Assembly (NCBI GenBank): GCA_040752025.1
Contig: JBFMFR010000003.1
Span: 1-64,000 of the forward strand
Length of the DNA stretch: 64,000 nt
Reading direction: 5' to 3'
DNA from: JBFMFR01 sp040752025
GTDB lineage: Bacteria; Chloroflexota; Anaerolineae; Anaerolineales; UBA4823
Under the pieces are notes generated by a model. That model searched no databases, was not told where the DNA came from, and saw nothing but the letters and a program-made list of their open reading frames with translations. The translations under genes were made by a program, and so were the position numbers. Positions 1 to 7,019 of the stretch are shown one piece after another. Every line of letters starts with the position of its first letter. Position 1 is the stretch's first letter.

Positions 1-60
1 TCTCCCACATCCTGCGCTCCTGACCCCTGCCAGGCGTGCGCTTTGCCGCGCCCCCCACAG

Positions 61-118
61 AGAAAAAGGGTGTGGAAAAGTGGATACCGCTTCGCTCTTA
101 CCCACTTTTCCACACCCT
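61..118 (-). terminator. Intrinsic terminator of the 163-3465 operon
   Basis: On the minus strand a perfect 17-bp inverted repeat (positions 118-102 paired with 83-67, 18-nt loop) is followed by TTTTTCT (67-61). This is a textbook rho-independent terminator lying 45 nt beyond the stop codon of the last gene of the minus-strand lipoprotein operon. Its presence shows that the short last gene really ends here and is not cut by the window edge. Confidence 0.8.
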
Positions 119-162
119 CTACTACGATTACGCCGGCGATCCACCTCTTTCCCTGGCTGCCC

Positions 163-777
163 TCAACAACTTTCTCTCAATACCCTTGACGGTTCTAAAC
201 ATCTGTAAACCGGGATAACCGGATAGAAGGTATCCAACACCAGGATATCTTCGAGGTAACCGAAGATGCCGAAATTTCCACCCCCTTCGCTAGGAATGGC
301 TTCATTAAAGTCTAGCTCGAGCAGGGCGCGCTCGCCAGGCTGCAGGCTGGCTGGCAGTACCACCCGTAGGGAGCTATCGGCCGACTCGAGCACCGTTCGC
401 ACAGGCTGCTGGTCAACTGTAACAGCAGAGACGGTCAAGCGCCCACCGGCTGCATTGGGAAACAGGCGCAAATAGATCTCAGCCAGGGGCGCGTCTTCCT
501 GGTTGGTATATAACACCGCCTGGTGACCTTCCAGGCTGCGATAATTATCCGCAATGGTAAAGTCGAGCGTGTAGATACTGGCGCCCTGAAGATCATCAAG
601 GGCTGCCTGCGCCTGATCGGTCAGACCTTTGCGAAAGATCGCATCGGTATAGTCTGGCATCGCGAGCGCTTCGACCGGAGCGGCAGTTGCCACGTTCACC
701 GGTCCCGAAGGAACGGCGGGCTTACAACCAATCAGCAAGAATATCAAGCCAATCAAGATCAGAGAACGTATTTTCAT
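163..777 (-). pseudogene. Truncated M1-peptidase-like lipoprotein
   Basis: A 204-residue protein with a lipoprotein signal (hydrophobic LILIGLIFLLIG then Cys at about residue 18). The segment of about residues 65-190 (a xxYTNxE.PLxEIYLRLFPN stretch, then a Val-rich beta region, then GxFGYLEDxLVLxxFYPVIPVY) resembles the N-terminal beta domain of M1-family metallopeptidases common in Chloroflexota. The match stops at PVIPVY; 13 unrelated residues follow before the stop. The catalytic HExxH domain is missing and a terminator follows directly. It is probably the decayed or truncated stub of a peptidase gene, although a stand-alone beta-domain lipoprotein cannot be excluded. It is the last gene of the operon, 81 nt after the HEAT-like gene. 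Confidence 0.6.
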
Positions 778-858
778 CGTAAGCTACCTCCCCAATAGCT
801 TTTCTGGTTACATTGCCCCCCAGATTCACACAAGCTCACATCAGAACAGGGGAGCCCC

Positions 859-1491
859 TCAAACCAATCCTTCTGCCTGGCGAATAACTCGCTTCAACCG
901 GGCAACCTGGGCCGGGCGCATATCCGGCATGCGCTGCTGCAGTACAGCGATAAAAGCCTGACGATTGGCAGCATCCACTGCGACCAACGCCATCTCGGCG
1001 TGCTGAGGCACTTCTTTCGGGCGACAGGTCTCCAGATGCCGCAGCAAGTAGGGCATAAGCGCCTGGCGATATTCATCGCCCTGGGCAGCAATGCCGGCCA
1101 GGGTCTTCACCCCGGCATCCACTGTGATCACCGAACCTCTTTCAATGCTCATATAGATTACTTCCCGCTGGGGGAAAAGTTCATCCGCCGCGAGCGGAGC
1201 TATGGTCGACAGGGCAATCATTCCGCCCCATACCTGGCGATTGTTGCGGCTGTGCAGCAGCGCCAGGAAATTTCTTCCGTACCCGGCGATCAGTGCCGGG
1301 TCGAGATAACCCACCTCGTACAGCACCTTGACGCAGTCGCTCTGTACGTTGGGGTTCCTGTCTTCGAGGTGCGCCACAATCTCAGCAACACCATCTCGGT
1401 CTTGATCGCTCACGAGCTGGCGCGCCAGCTCTTTGTTCGGCTGGTCATCCCGGCGATCCTGGAAAAAGGCGATTTTATCGATAACAGACAT
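859..1491 (-). CDS. HEAT-repeat-like protein
   Basis: A 210-residue soluble protein with no signal peptide. It is built of helical pairs typical of HEAT/ARM repeats: residues about 33-65 (VAEIVAHLEDRNPNVQSDCVKVLYEVG) have the classic pattern of a repeat in which damage or dissociation of neighbours is counted per helix, and similar pairs follow through residue 180. Such proteins are protein-interaction scaffolds; no enzymatic motif is visible. It lies third in the minus-strand operon, 52 nt after the pentapeptide-repeat gene. The start ATG is preceded by GGAAG. The specific partner is unknown. Confidence 0.65.
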   Translation of the reverse strand: MSVIDKIAFFQDRRDDQPNKELARQLVSDQDRDGVAEIVAHLEDRNPNVQSDCVKVLYEVGYLDPALIAGYGRNFLALLHSRNNRQVWGGMIALSTIAPLAADELFPQREVIYMSIERGSVITVDAGVKTLAGIAAQGDEYRQALMPYLLRHLETCRPKEVPQHAEMALVAVDAANRQAFIAVLQQRMPDMRPAQVARLKRVIRQAEGLV

Positions 1492-1543
1492 ACGGGCTTC
1501 CTTCCTCTTCTATTATGATCACTTCAAAATCACATTCTGCTCG

Positions 1544-2581
1544 CTAATGAATCAGGGAATGCTGCTCGAGCCATCCCCTGGCAGCCGCGTCCTGCCAGAA
1601 TTCCAATCTCCCTGGAAGACTATGCGTGCGGATGATGCTGTGCAGCACCGGATCATACAGGCGGCCATCCGGCATGATCGTGCCGTGCAGGTTTGCCACC
1701 AGCCCAAGCTGTTGGTTACTCACCCTGGCGCCGTTCAGGTTGGCGTAAACGATCACCGCATCGGTCAGGTCCGCGCCGCTCAGATCTGCGCCGCTCAAAT
1801 CGGCCCACCACAGGCGCGCCTGGCTCAAATCGGCGCCAACCAGAATGGCATCCTGCATCTGAGATTCGATCAAATAAGCCTCGCTCAGATCCGCTTCGCT
1901 CAGATCGGCCATCCACAGGTTTACACCATTGAGATTGGCAGCATGCAAAACGGCGTTGCCCAACCTGGCATTGCGGAGGTCCGCGCGCAGCAGCCAGGCT
2001 TCGCTTAAGTCTGCGCCGCGCAAATCGGCAGCGATCAGGTCCGCATCCGCCAGCCAGGCTTCCTGCAAATTCGCCCCACGCAGGTCGGCGGCTGTCAGAA
2101 TCGCCATCTCCAGCGAGACTTTACTTAAATCCGCCCAGCGTAAGTCCCCCTGCACAGCTCCCTGGTTAATCACCTGCCAGGCCAGGCGCCATTTCTCGGA
2201 CAGGCGAGTGTCCTGATCGAACCTGGTACCCACCAGGCTCGTGTAGCTCAAATCAGCATCCGTCAGATCAGCGCCGCTTAAATCAGCGAAACTCAGCGTG
2301 GCCCCGGTCAGATCGGCCTTCACCAGCTTCGCCCGGTGCAGGTTCGCTTCAGCCAGGTTGGCAGCCAGCAAGCTCGCCTGTTGCAGGTTGGCCTGGCGCA
2401 AATCAGCTCCCGCCAGGTTGGCAAAAGTTAAATTGGCCTTGATCAGATTGGCCCCACGTAAATTCTGGCCCATGAGGTTCTTCCAACGCAGGTCAGCCCC
2501 GCGCAGGTAGCGCCCACAAGCCGTCAGCAACAATGACAACACCACCAAAACTACGCTTATCGCCCGGCCGCCTCGATTCAT
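1544..2581 (-). CDS. Pentapeptide-repeat lipoprotein
   Basis: A 345-residue lipoprotein. The chosen ATG (2581-2579) overlaps the stop of the upstream TlpA-like gene as ATGA, which indicates translational coupling; the longer reading frame starting at 2647 lies inside that gene and is rejected. A signal segment (VVLVVLSLLLTAC) gives a lipobox Cys at about residue 22. From there nearly the whole chain is A(D/N)LxxAxL-type pentapeptide repeats in two blocks (about 25-115 and 145-300), predicted to form a right-handed quadrilateral beta-helix. The break at about 115-145 is non-repetitive. The function of such helices is structural or binding; no enzymatic residues are seen. Confidence 0.85.
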   Translation of the reverse strand: MNRGGRAISVVLVVLSLLLTACGRYLRGADLRWKNLMGQNLRGANLIKANLTFANLAGADLRQANLQQASLLAANLAEANLHRAKLVKADLTGATLSFADLSGADLTDADLSYTSLVGTRFDQDTRLSEKWRLAWQVINQGAVQGDLRWADLSKVSLEMAILTAADLRGANLQEAWLADADLIAADLRGADLSEAWLLRADLRNARLGNAVLHAANLNGVNLWMADLSEADLSEAYLIESQMQDAILVGADLSQARLWWADLSGADLSGADLTDAVIVYANLNGARVSNQQLGLVANLHGTIMPDGRLYDPVLHSIIRTHSLPGRLEFWQDAAARGWLEQHSLIH

Positions 2582-3465
2582 GGCCCGTCCACTACCGGCA
2601 AAACTTCGATACTGCGCTCGAGGTCGAGGAACTCGATCGCCGCCCACAACCTGCTCCCATCCTTGCCCCGGCTGTCACGAGCCAGCCGCACCCAGGTGCC
2701 TTCGGCATTACGCCCATCGAACCAGCGGCAATCATTTTCAGACAGGCCGCCAGCGATCATATAGGCCTTTCCAGGCCCGGCCCGCAGGCGAAGCGAGTTC
2801 ACCTTAACGCAGCCCAGGACGTGCACCTCGGGGATCAGAGTCGCTGTCGCCGCCCGGGCGACTGGCGTGCCCGGCGCGAAAGCCGTTGCATCCAAAACGC
2901 CAGCCAGCAAGCCACCTTCCAGAATTTCGACGATTTCATCTGCTCTCATACGGCCAACCTGCAGCTTTTGGATGACTCCCTGTGCATCGATAAAGAACGA
3001 TGTTGGGAACGCCGTGATCTGGTAAGTATCGCCTACTTCGCCGTCCTCATCCAGCAGCATCGTGAAGGTTAGATCGTGCTCGGCTACGTAAGCCAACACC
3101 TGGGCGCGTGACTCCTCGTGGTTGATCCCCAGGATCACCAAACCCTGCTGGCGATATCGTTCGTGGATATCCTGGAGATCCGGCATTTCCTCAGCGCAGA
3201 AGCCACACCAAGTTGTCCAGAAGTTGATCAGAACCGGCTGGCCGCGCAATTGGGCCAGCTCAAGCTCATCCCCCAAGGGGGGCTGCAGAATGAAATTGGG
3301 GGCCAGGCAGCCTTCTTGAGCACAGACTGTTTCACCCGGGACAATACGCGGCTGCCCAGTAACACCGCTCAAACCGGGCAGCAGCATACAGGCTGCCAAC
3401 CAAAACGCGGCCACACTGAAAATTCCGACCCTGACACTCCTCTGCACCTTACTATATTGCTCCAT
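2578..3465 (-). CDS. TlpA-like thioredoxin lipoprotein with C-terminal SH3 domain
   Basis: A 295-residue exported protein. The N-terminal signal ends in a lipobox (FWLAAC, about residues 21-26). Residues about 50-185 are a TlpA/ResA-type thioredoxin fold with the redox motif WCGFC (about residues 86-90) and the cis-Pro loop AFPTSFFID. The C-terminal part (about 215-280, SLRLRAGPG motif) is a bacterial SH3 domain, which often binds cell wall. TlpA-type proteins reduce disulfides outside the membrane, for example in cytochrome c or secreted-protein maturation. It is the first gene of the operon; a minus-strand -10 box TATAAT lies at 3511-3506. The thioredoxin-SH3 fusion is unusual. Confidence 0.85.
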   Translation of the reverse strand: MEQYSKVQRSVRVGIFSVAAFWLAACMLLPGLSGVTGQPRIVPGETVCAQEGCLAPNFILQPPLGDELELAQLRGQPVLINFWTTWCGFCAEEMPDLQDIHERYRQQGLVILGINHEESRAQVLAYVAEHDLTFTMLLDEDGEVGDTYQITAFPTSFFIDAQGVIQKLQVGRMRADEIVEILEGGLLAGVLDATAFAPGTPVARAATATLIPEVHVLGCVKVNSLRLRAGPGKAYMIAGGLSENDCRWFDGRNAEGTWVRLARDSRGKDGSRLWAAIEFLDLERSIEVLPVVDGP

Positions 3466-3587
3466 CTTCCCACCTCTCTATTCGCAGTCCATTGCCGATA
3501 GAGTGATTATAATGCAACCGTGATCCTTTTAAGCTAACAAAGGGCAGACCAACTTCGGTCAGCGACCCCTAACCCGGTAGAAACTCC

Positions 3588-3634
3588 TTGACGCGGCTTG
3601 ATAAGCACACTATACTGTATGCATTATACATACA
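3588..3634 (+). promoter_or_regulatory. GntR promoter with overlapping palindromic operator
   Basis: TTGACG (3588-3593) and TATACT (3611-3616) are separated by 17 nt, a near-consensus sigma-70-type promoter. A perfect dyad TGTATG-N7-CATACA (3616-3634) begins on the -10 box and covers the predicted start of transcription. Its AT-rich TGTAT half sites resemble operators of FCD-type GntR regulators. Autoregulation of the gene at 3660 is inferred from position. Confidence 0.75.
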
Positions 3635-3659
3635 AACAGTGGGCATAGGGAGCGGGCCA

Positions 3660-4352
3660 ATGAACATCTTCACGAAAATAGAACAACGCACGGTAGATAA
3701 AGAAGTGGTGGACTTGCTGCGCGAGGCGATCATCAGCGGTGACCTACCCCTGGGCGCGCACCTGCCGGAAACCGAACTGGCTGCACAAATGGCAGTCAGC
3801 CGTATCCCAATCCGCGAAGCGCTGCGCCAGCTCGAACAGGAGGGATTGGTGGTGCGCCATCCCAATCGAGGTTGTTTCGTAATCAATTTCTCCGAGCACG
3901 ATGTCCAGGAAGTCTTTTCGCTGCGTTCTATGTTGGAGGCAATGGCCTTCGAGTGGGCTTTACCCAATCTAATGAAAAAAGATTACCAGGCTCTGCAAGA
4001 CATCATTGATGAACAACGCGAGGCCATACAACAGGAAGATTACAAAAGACTGGCCTACCTGGATATGCACTTCCATGAATACATCTGCAACAAAGCCGGG
4101 CACTCCCGACTGCTGAAAACCTGGTATGAGCAGCATGCCCAATGCCAGATCTTGCTCAACCTGCGCTTCCAAACCCTGGCTGAATACACACCGGACACTG
4201 TCCTGAACGACCATACCGAAATCCTGGCTGCACTGCAAGCTGGCGATGTCGATAGAACCATGAAACTGACGCTCGATATCAGCCAAAGAGTATCGCGCGA
4301 GTGTATCGAGACCTTGCATAGTGTAATCACGAAACCAGTACTCCGTTCCTAG
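3660..4352 (+). CDS. GntR/FCD-family transcriptional regulator
   Basis: A 230-residue DNA-binding regulator. The N-terminal winged helix-turn-helix (about residues 10-75, with the GntR signature PIREALRQLEQEGLVVRHPNRG) is followed by an all-helical FCD ligand-binding domain (about 80-215, with metal-type His in MHFHEYI and the C-terminal HTEILAALQAGD motif). The frame is open back to a TTG at 3588, but that codon is the -35 box of the promoter, so the ATG at 3660 is used. It is divergent from the TlpA operon and upstream of a riboswitch-controlled protease. FadR/FCD proteins usually sense organic acids; the ligand here is unknown. Confidence 0.9.
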   Translation: MNIFTKIEQRTVDKEVVDLLREAIISGDLPLGAHLPETELAAQMAVSRIPIREALRQLEQEGLVVRHPNRGCFVINFSEHDVQEVFSLRSMLEAMAFEWALPNLMKKDYQALQDIIDEQREAIQQEDYKRLAYLDMHFHEYICNKAGHSRLLKTWYEQHAQCQILLNLRFQTLAEYTPDTVLNDHTEILAALQAGDVDRTMKLTLDISQRVSRECIETLHSVITKPVLRS

Positions 4353-4418
4353 TTTCTATGTAAATCATTCTTCGAAATTCAATACAAATTGCATTTAGAT
4401 TAATTTTCGTTTTTCCTA

Positions 4419-4447
4419 TTGACTTTACGTTTTTTTTATGCTATACT
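4419..4447 (+). promoter_or_regulatory. Promoter of the riboswitch/protease transcript
   Basis: TTGACT (4419-4424), 17-nt spacer, TATACT (4442-4447). The predicted transcription start near 4454 falls exactly at the 5' end of the riboswitch aptamer. The region 4353-4418 before it is AT-rich and holds nothing else recognisable. Confidence 0.8.
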
Positions 4448-4454
4448 AATGGCA

Positions 4455-4555
4455 GTCCGAAAAGGCTAACCCGGTGAAAACCGGGGGCGCAAAGCTATGG
4501 GTCTAACACCTGTAAGCAGGTTATGATCGCCAGGCTACCGAAGATGGAGACGGAT
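4455..4555 (+). ncRNA. Cyclic di-GMP-I (GEMM-I) riboswitch aptamer
   Basis: The segment shows the hallmarks of the c-di-GMP-I class: GGCTAACC, a P2 hairpin capped by a GAAA tetraloop (CGGTGAAAACCG), GGGGCGCAAAGC, TATGGGTCTAA, then a second hairpin and its tetraloop-receptor side, and the closing CAGGCTACCGAAGATGG. The outer strands GTCCG (4455-4459) and CGGAT (4551-4555) can form P1. The order and spacing match the Vc2-type aptamer well. The terminator that follows 15 nt later suggests control by premature termination. Confidence 0.88.
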
Positions 4556-4570
4556 AGTAAGTCAAAATCC

Positions 4571-4609
4571 CGGGCCTGGCAATAAGCACAGGCCCGATTT
4601 ATTTTTTTT
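4571..4609 (+). terminator. Riboswitch expression-platform terminator
   Basis: CGGGCCTG (4571-4578) pairs with CAGGCCCG (4589-4596), loop of 10 nt, followed by ATTTATTTTTTTT to 4609. It lies between the aptamer and the protease start codon, so it is most likely the regulated terminator. Whether ligand turns the gene on or off cannot be decided by eye. Confidence 0.85.
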
Positions 4610-4657
4610 CAGAATTCTTCTTTCATTCCATTCGCAGACCTCAGGAAGGAGGCCACA

Positions 4658-6889
4658 ATGCCAGCCAGACAACCGAAATTCGCACAAGTCGTTGCAATGA
4701 TGACCGCATTTATGGTCATCATTGCGTTGCTGGTCGGTCCGATCAGCCAACCAGCCAGCCTGTCACATACTGGCTCCTTTATCGTTCGTGGACTGTCTGC
4801 GGATCAGGCAGCTCGCTTGGTCGAGACTTACGGTGGGCGTGTTACCTCCCGCCTGGATATCATTCACGCAGTAGGTGCCCGGCTATCGCCCTACGCTGCG
4901 GCTCGCATGGCTCGTGATCCGAGCGTACTGGCTGTCACCCCCAACTTCAGTATGGTCACCGAAAGCCTCAATGCGAATGGATTGGGGAAGAAGAAGGCAA
5001 ATGATTTGCCTACATCTGATTCCGCCGATGTCATCGGAGCGGATGCCGTGTGGGCAGCAGGTGTAAACGGCGCTGGCGTCACTGTGGCCATCGTGGACAC
5101 GGGCATCGCCGACCTGCAAGGGCTGAAGAAAGGCGCGGATGGGAAAGGCAACCGCATCGCCGCCTGGAAGGATTTCGTGGACGGCGGTGGCAAGAAAGAA
5201 GATCCGAGCGGGCACGGCACGCACGTGGCAGGTGTGATCGCCAACAGCGACAAGGGCGCGGACGGTGAGTGGAACGGCATCGCCCCCGGCGTCAATCTAG
5301 TTGTCGCTCGCGTCGCCGATGAAAATGGCTTCGCCAACTACGAGGATGTTATCGAAGGCATCCAATGGGTGGTGATGAACAAGGATCGCTATAACACCCG
5401 CGTGCTCAACTTCTCGCTGTCTGCTCCTGTGCGCTCGCCCTATTGGGAAGACCCGGTCAACCTGGCACTGATGGTTGCCTGGCAGGCTGGCATCACGGTT
5501 GTCTCTGCAGCCGGTAATGGCGGACCGAGCGCCCTGACGATCGGCGTACCCGGCAACAACCCTTACGTCATCACCGTTGGCGCATTCACTGACGCATATA
5601 CACCCGCTGACTGGAGCGACGATTACATTCCCACCTTCTCCTCTGCAGGTCCCACCCACGACGGCTTCGTCAAGCCCGATCTGGTAGCGCCCGGTGGACA
5701 CATCGTTTCCTTGATGGAAGACTCGGCTAAGCTGGCTACAACGCACCCTGACAACATCATTGGCAAAAACTACTTCACCATGGCTGGCACCTCCCAGGCC
5801 GCTGCGGCGGTTTCGGGCGTCGCGGCCTTGATGATCTCCGAGAACCCTGACCTGACACCTGGCATGGTCAAGCACCGCCTACGCGCCAGCGCCATCCCGC
5901 AGTTCGACACCGAGACGGGCGAAGCCGGTTACTCTGTTTGGCAGCAAGGCGCAGGAAGGGTCTTCGCCCCCCTGGCAGTCTTCGCTGACATCACCGATGG
6001 GCCGGCTAACGCGGGCATGGATCTGGTTGGCGACATCTTCCATGAGGTCCATTACTTAGGCTACAGCTACCGCGATGATGACGGCACCTACCGTTTGTTC
6101 GGTGATGATGGCACTTGGGCTGGCGGCGCCGGGGTTTGGGATGGATATTCCATCGCCGACGGCGGCTTCTGGTCTGATGGTGGATTCTGGAGCGACGGTG
6201 GCTTTTGGTCGGATGGCGGTTTCTGGTCCGATGGTGGCTTCTGGAGCGACGGNNNNNNNNNNNNNNNNNNNNNNNNNNNNNNNNNNNNNNNNNNNNNNNN
6301 NNNNNNNNNNNNNNNNNNNNNNNNNNNNNNNNNNNNNNNNNNNNNNNNNNNNTTCTGGAGCGACGGTGGCTTTTGGTCGGATGGCGGTTTCTGGTCCGAT
6401 GGTGGCTTCTGGAGCGACGGTGGTTTCTGGTCGGATGGCGGTTTCTGGAGCGACGGTGGCTTCTGGTCTGACGCCGGCGGTTTCTCCGAAGACGGCGGCT
6501 TCTGGAGCGATGGTGGTTTCTGGTCCGACGAAGATTTTGCCACGGACGGCGGCTTCTGGAGCGACGGTGGCTTCTGGAGCGACGGTGGCTTCTGGAGCGA
6601 CGGTGGCTTCTGGTCCGATGGTGGCTTCTGGAGCGACGGAGGCTTCTGGTCCGATGGTGGCTTCTGGAGTGACGGAGGCTTCTGGTCTGACGGTGGCTTC
6701 TGGAGTGATGGCGGCTTCTGGTCGGACGCAGGCTTCTGGTCGGATGCAGGCTTCTGGAGCGACGCTGGATTTTGGAGCGACGCTGGCTTCTGGAGCGATG
6801 GTTTTTGGTCAGACGCAGGTTTTTGGAGCGATGGCTTCTGGTCTGACGCAGGTTTCTGGAGCGATGCCTTGCTGGACAACAACGAATAA
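4658..6889 (+). CDS. Secreted subtilisin-like (S8) protease with GGFWSD-repeat tail
   Basis: An exported serine protease, 743 codons as assembled, of which about 34 lie in an N gap. The start has a strong AGGAAGGAGG site. A signal/anchor segment (residues about 12-30) is followed by an inhibitor-I9-like propeptide (about 40-105) and an S8 domain (about 125-455) with catalytic Asp147 (VDTG), His186 (GHGTHVAG) and Ser379 (GTSQAA); AAGNGG supplies the oxyanion Asn. From about residue 500 to the C-terminus the chain is tandem GGFWSD, later AGFWSD/GFWSD, ending LLDNNE. There is no LPxTG or other obvious anchor. c-di-GMP control suggests a role in the switch between attached and motile life. The frame is intact on both sides of the gap, but the true repeat number is unknown. 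Confidence 0.9.
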   Translation: MPARQPKFAQVVAMMTAFMVIIALLVGPISQPASLSHTGSFIVRGLSADQAARLVETYGGRVTSRLDIIHAVGARLSPYAAARMARDPSVLAVTPNFSMVTESLNANGLGKKKANDLPTSDSADVIGADAVWAAGVNGAGVTVAIVDTGIADLQGLKKGADGKGNRIAAWKDFVDGGGKKEDPSGHGTHVAGVIANSDKGADGEWNGIAPGVNLVVARVADENGFANYEDVIEGIQWVVMNKDRYNTRVLNFSLSAPVRSPYWEDPVNLALMVAWQAGITVVSAAGNGGPSALTIGVPGNNPYVITVGAFTDAYTPADWSDDYIPTFSSAGPTHDGFVKPDLVAPGGHIVSLMEDSAKLATTHPDNIIGKNYFTMAGTSQAAAAVSGVAALMISENPDLTPGMVKHRLRASAIPQFDTETGEAGYSVWQQGAGRVFAPLAVFADITDGPANAGMDLVGDIFHEVHYLGYSYRDDDGTYRLFGDDGTWAGGAGVWDGYSIADGGFWSDGGFWSDGGFWSDGGFWSDGGFWSDXXXXXXXXXXXXXXXXXXXXXXXXXXXXXXXXXXFWSDGGFWSDGGFWSDGGFWSDGGFWSDGGFWSDGGFWSDAGGFSEDGGFWSDGGFWSDEDFATDGGFWSDGGFWSDGGFWSDGGFWSDGGFWSDGGFWSDGGFWSDGGFWSDGGFWSDGGFWSDAGFWSDAGFWSDAGFWSDAGFWSDGFWSDAGFWSDGFWSDAGFWSDALLDNNE
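6161..6874 (+). repeat. Tandem 18-bp repeats encoding GGFWSD
   Basis: More than 30 copies of an 18-bp unit encode G-G-F-W-S-D. Codon choice alternates (TCTGAT, AGCGAC, TCCGAT, TCGGAT), giving 36-bp higher-order copies. Two degenerate interruptions (6472-6495 and 6528-6549, encoding AGGFSED and EDFATD) separate blocks, and the last copies shift to AGFWSD and GFWSD. The array spans the assembly gap, so its length is uncertain. Confidence 0.95.
6253..6352. other. Assembly gap (100 N)
   Basis: Exactly 100 N, the conventional placeholder for a gap of unknown length. It lies inside the FWSD repeat, where reads would collapse. The sequence on both sides is the same repeat and happens to stay in frame. 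Confidence 0.98.
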
Positions 6890-6960
6890 CATCACAAATC
6901 ACTGAGATACATCATCACTTTTCACCGAGAAAACATCACGCCTCACTGAGAAAACATCAC
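6888..6960 (+). repeat. Short 21-nt-period repeats after the protease gene
   Basis: TCACTGAGATACATCATCAC (6899-6918), TCACCGAGAAAACATCAC (6922-6939) and TCACTGAGAAAACATCAC (6943-6960), preceded by a partial AACATCAC at 6888, form a 21-nt-spaced direct repeat in the 3' untranslated region. The function is unknown. Confidence 0.6.
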
Positions 6961-6987
6961 AACCACCCCCAGCAGGATTTAGCGCAG

Positions 6988-7013
6988 ACTGGCGGCCCCG
7001 AGCCGCCAGTTTT
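6988..7013 (+). terminator. Hairpin terminator between convergent genes
   Basis: ACTGGCGG (6988-6995) pairs with CCGCCAGT (7003-7010), loop CCCCGAG, followed by a short T run. It sits between the stops of the protease (+) and the cyclase gene (-). The T tract is short, so the call is moderate. Confidence 0.65.
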
Positions 7014-7019
7014 GCTTTC

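Noticed and set aside
36..218. 60-residue plus-strand open frame at the left edge
   Set aside because: It crosses the terminator hairpin at 67-118 and the end of the lipoprotein gene; no ribosome-binding site or homology is apparent.
3588..3659. TTG start of the GntR gene
   Set aside because: It coincides with the -35 element of a near-consensus promoter; translation must start later, at 3660.
6006..6902. Three long frames across the FWSD array on both strands
   Set aside because: An 18-bp repeat without stops keeps all frames open; only the frame continuous with the S8 domain is coding.
6899..6960. Possible CRISPR-like repeats
   Set aside because: The period is 21 nt with no unique spacers and only three copies, so this is a short tandem repeat.
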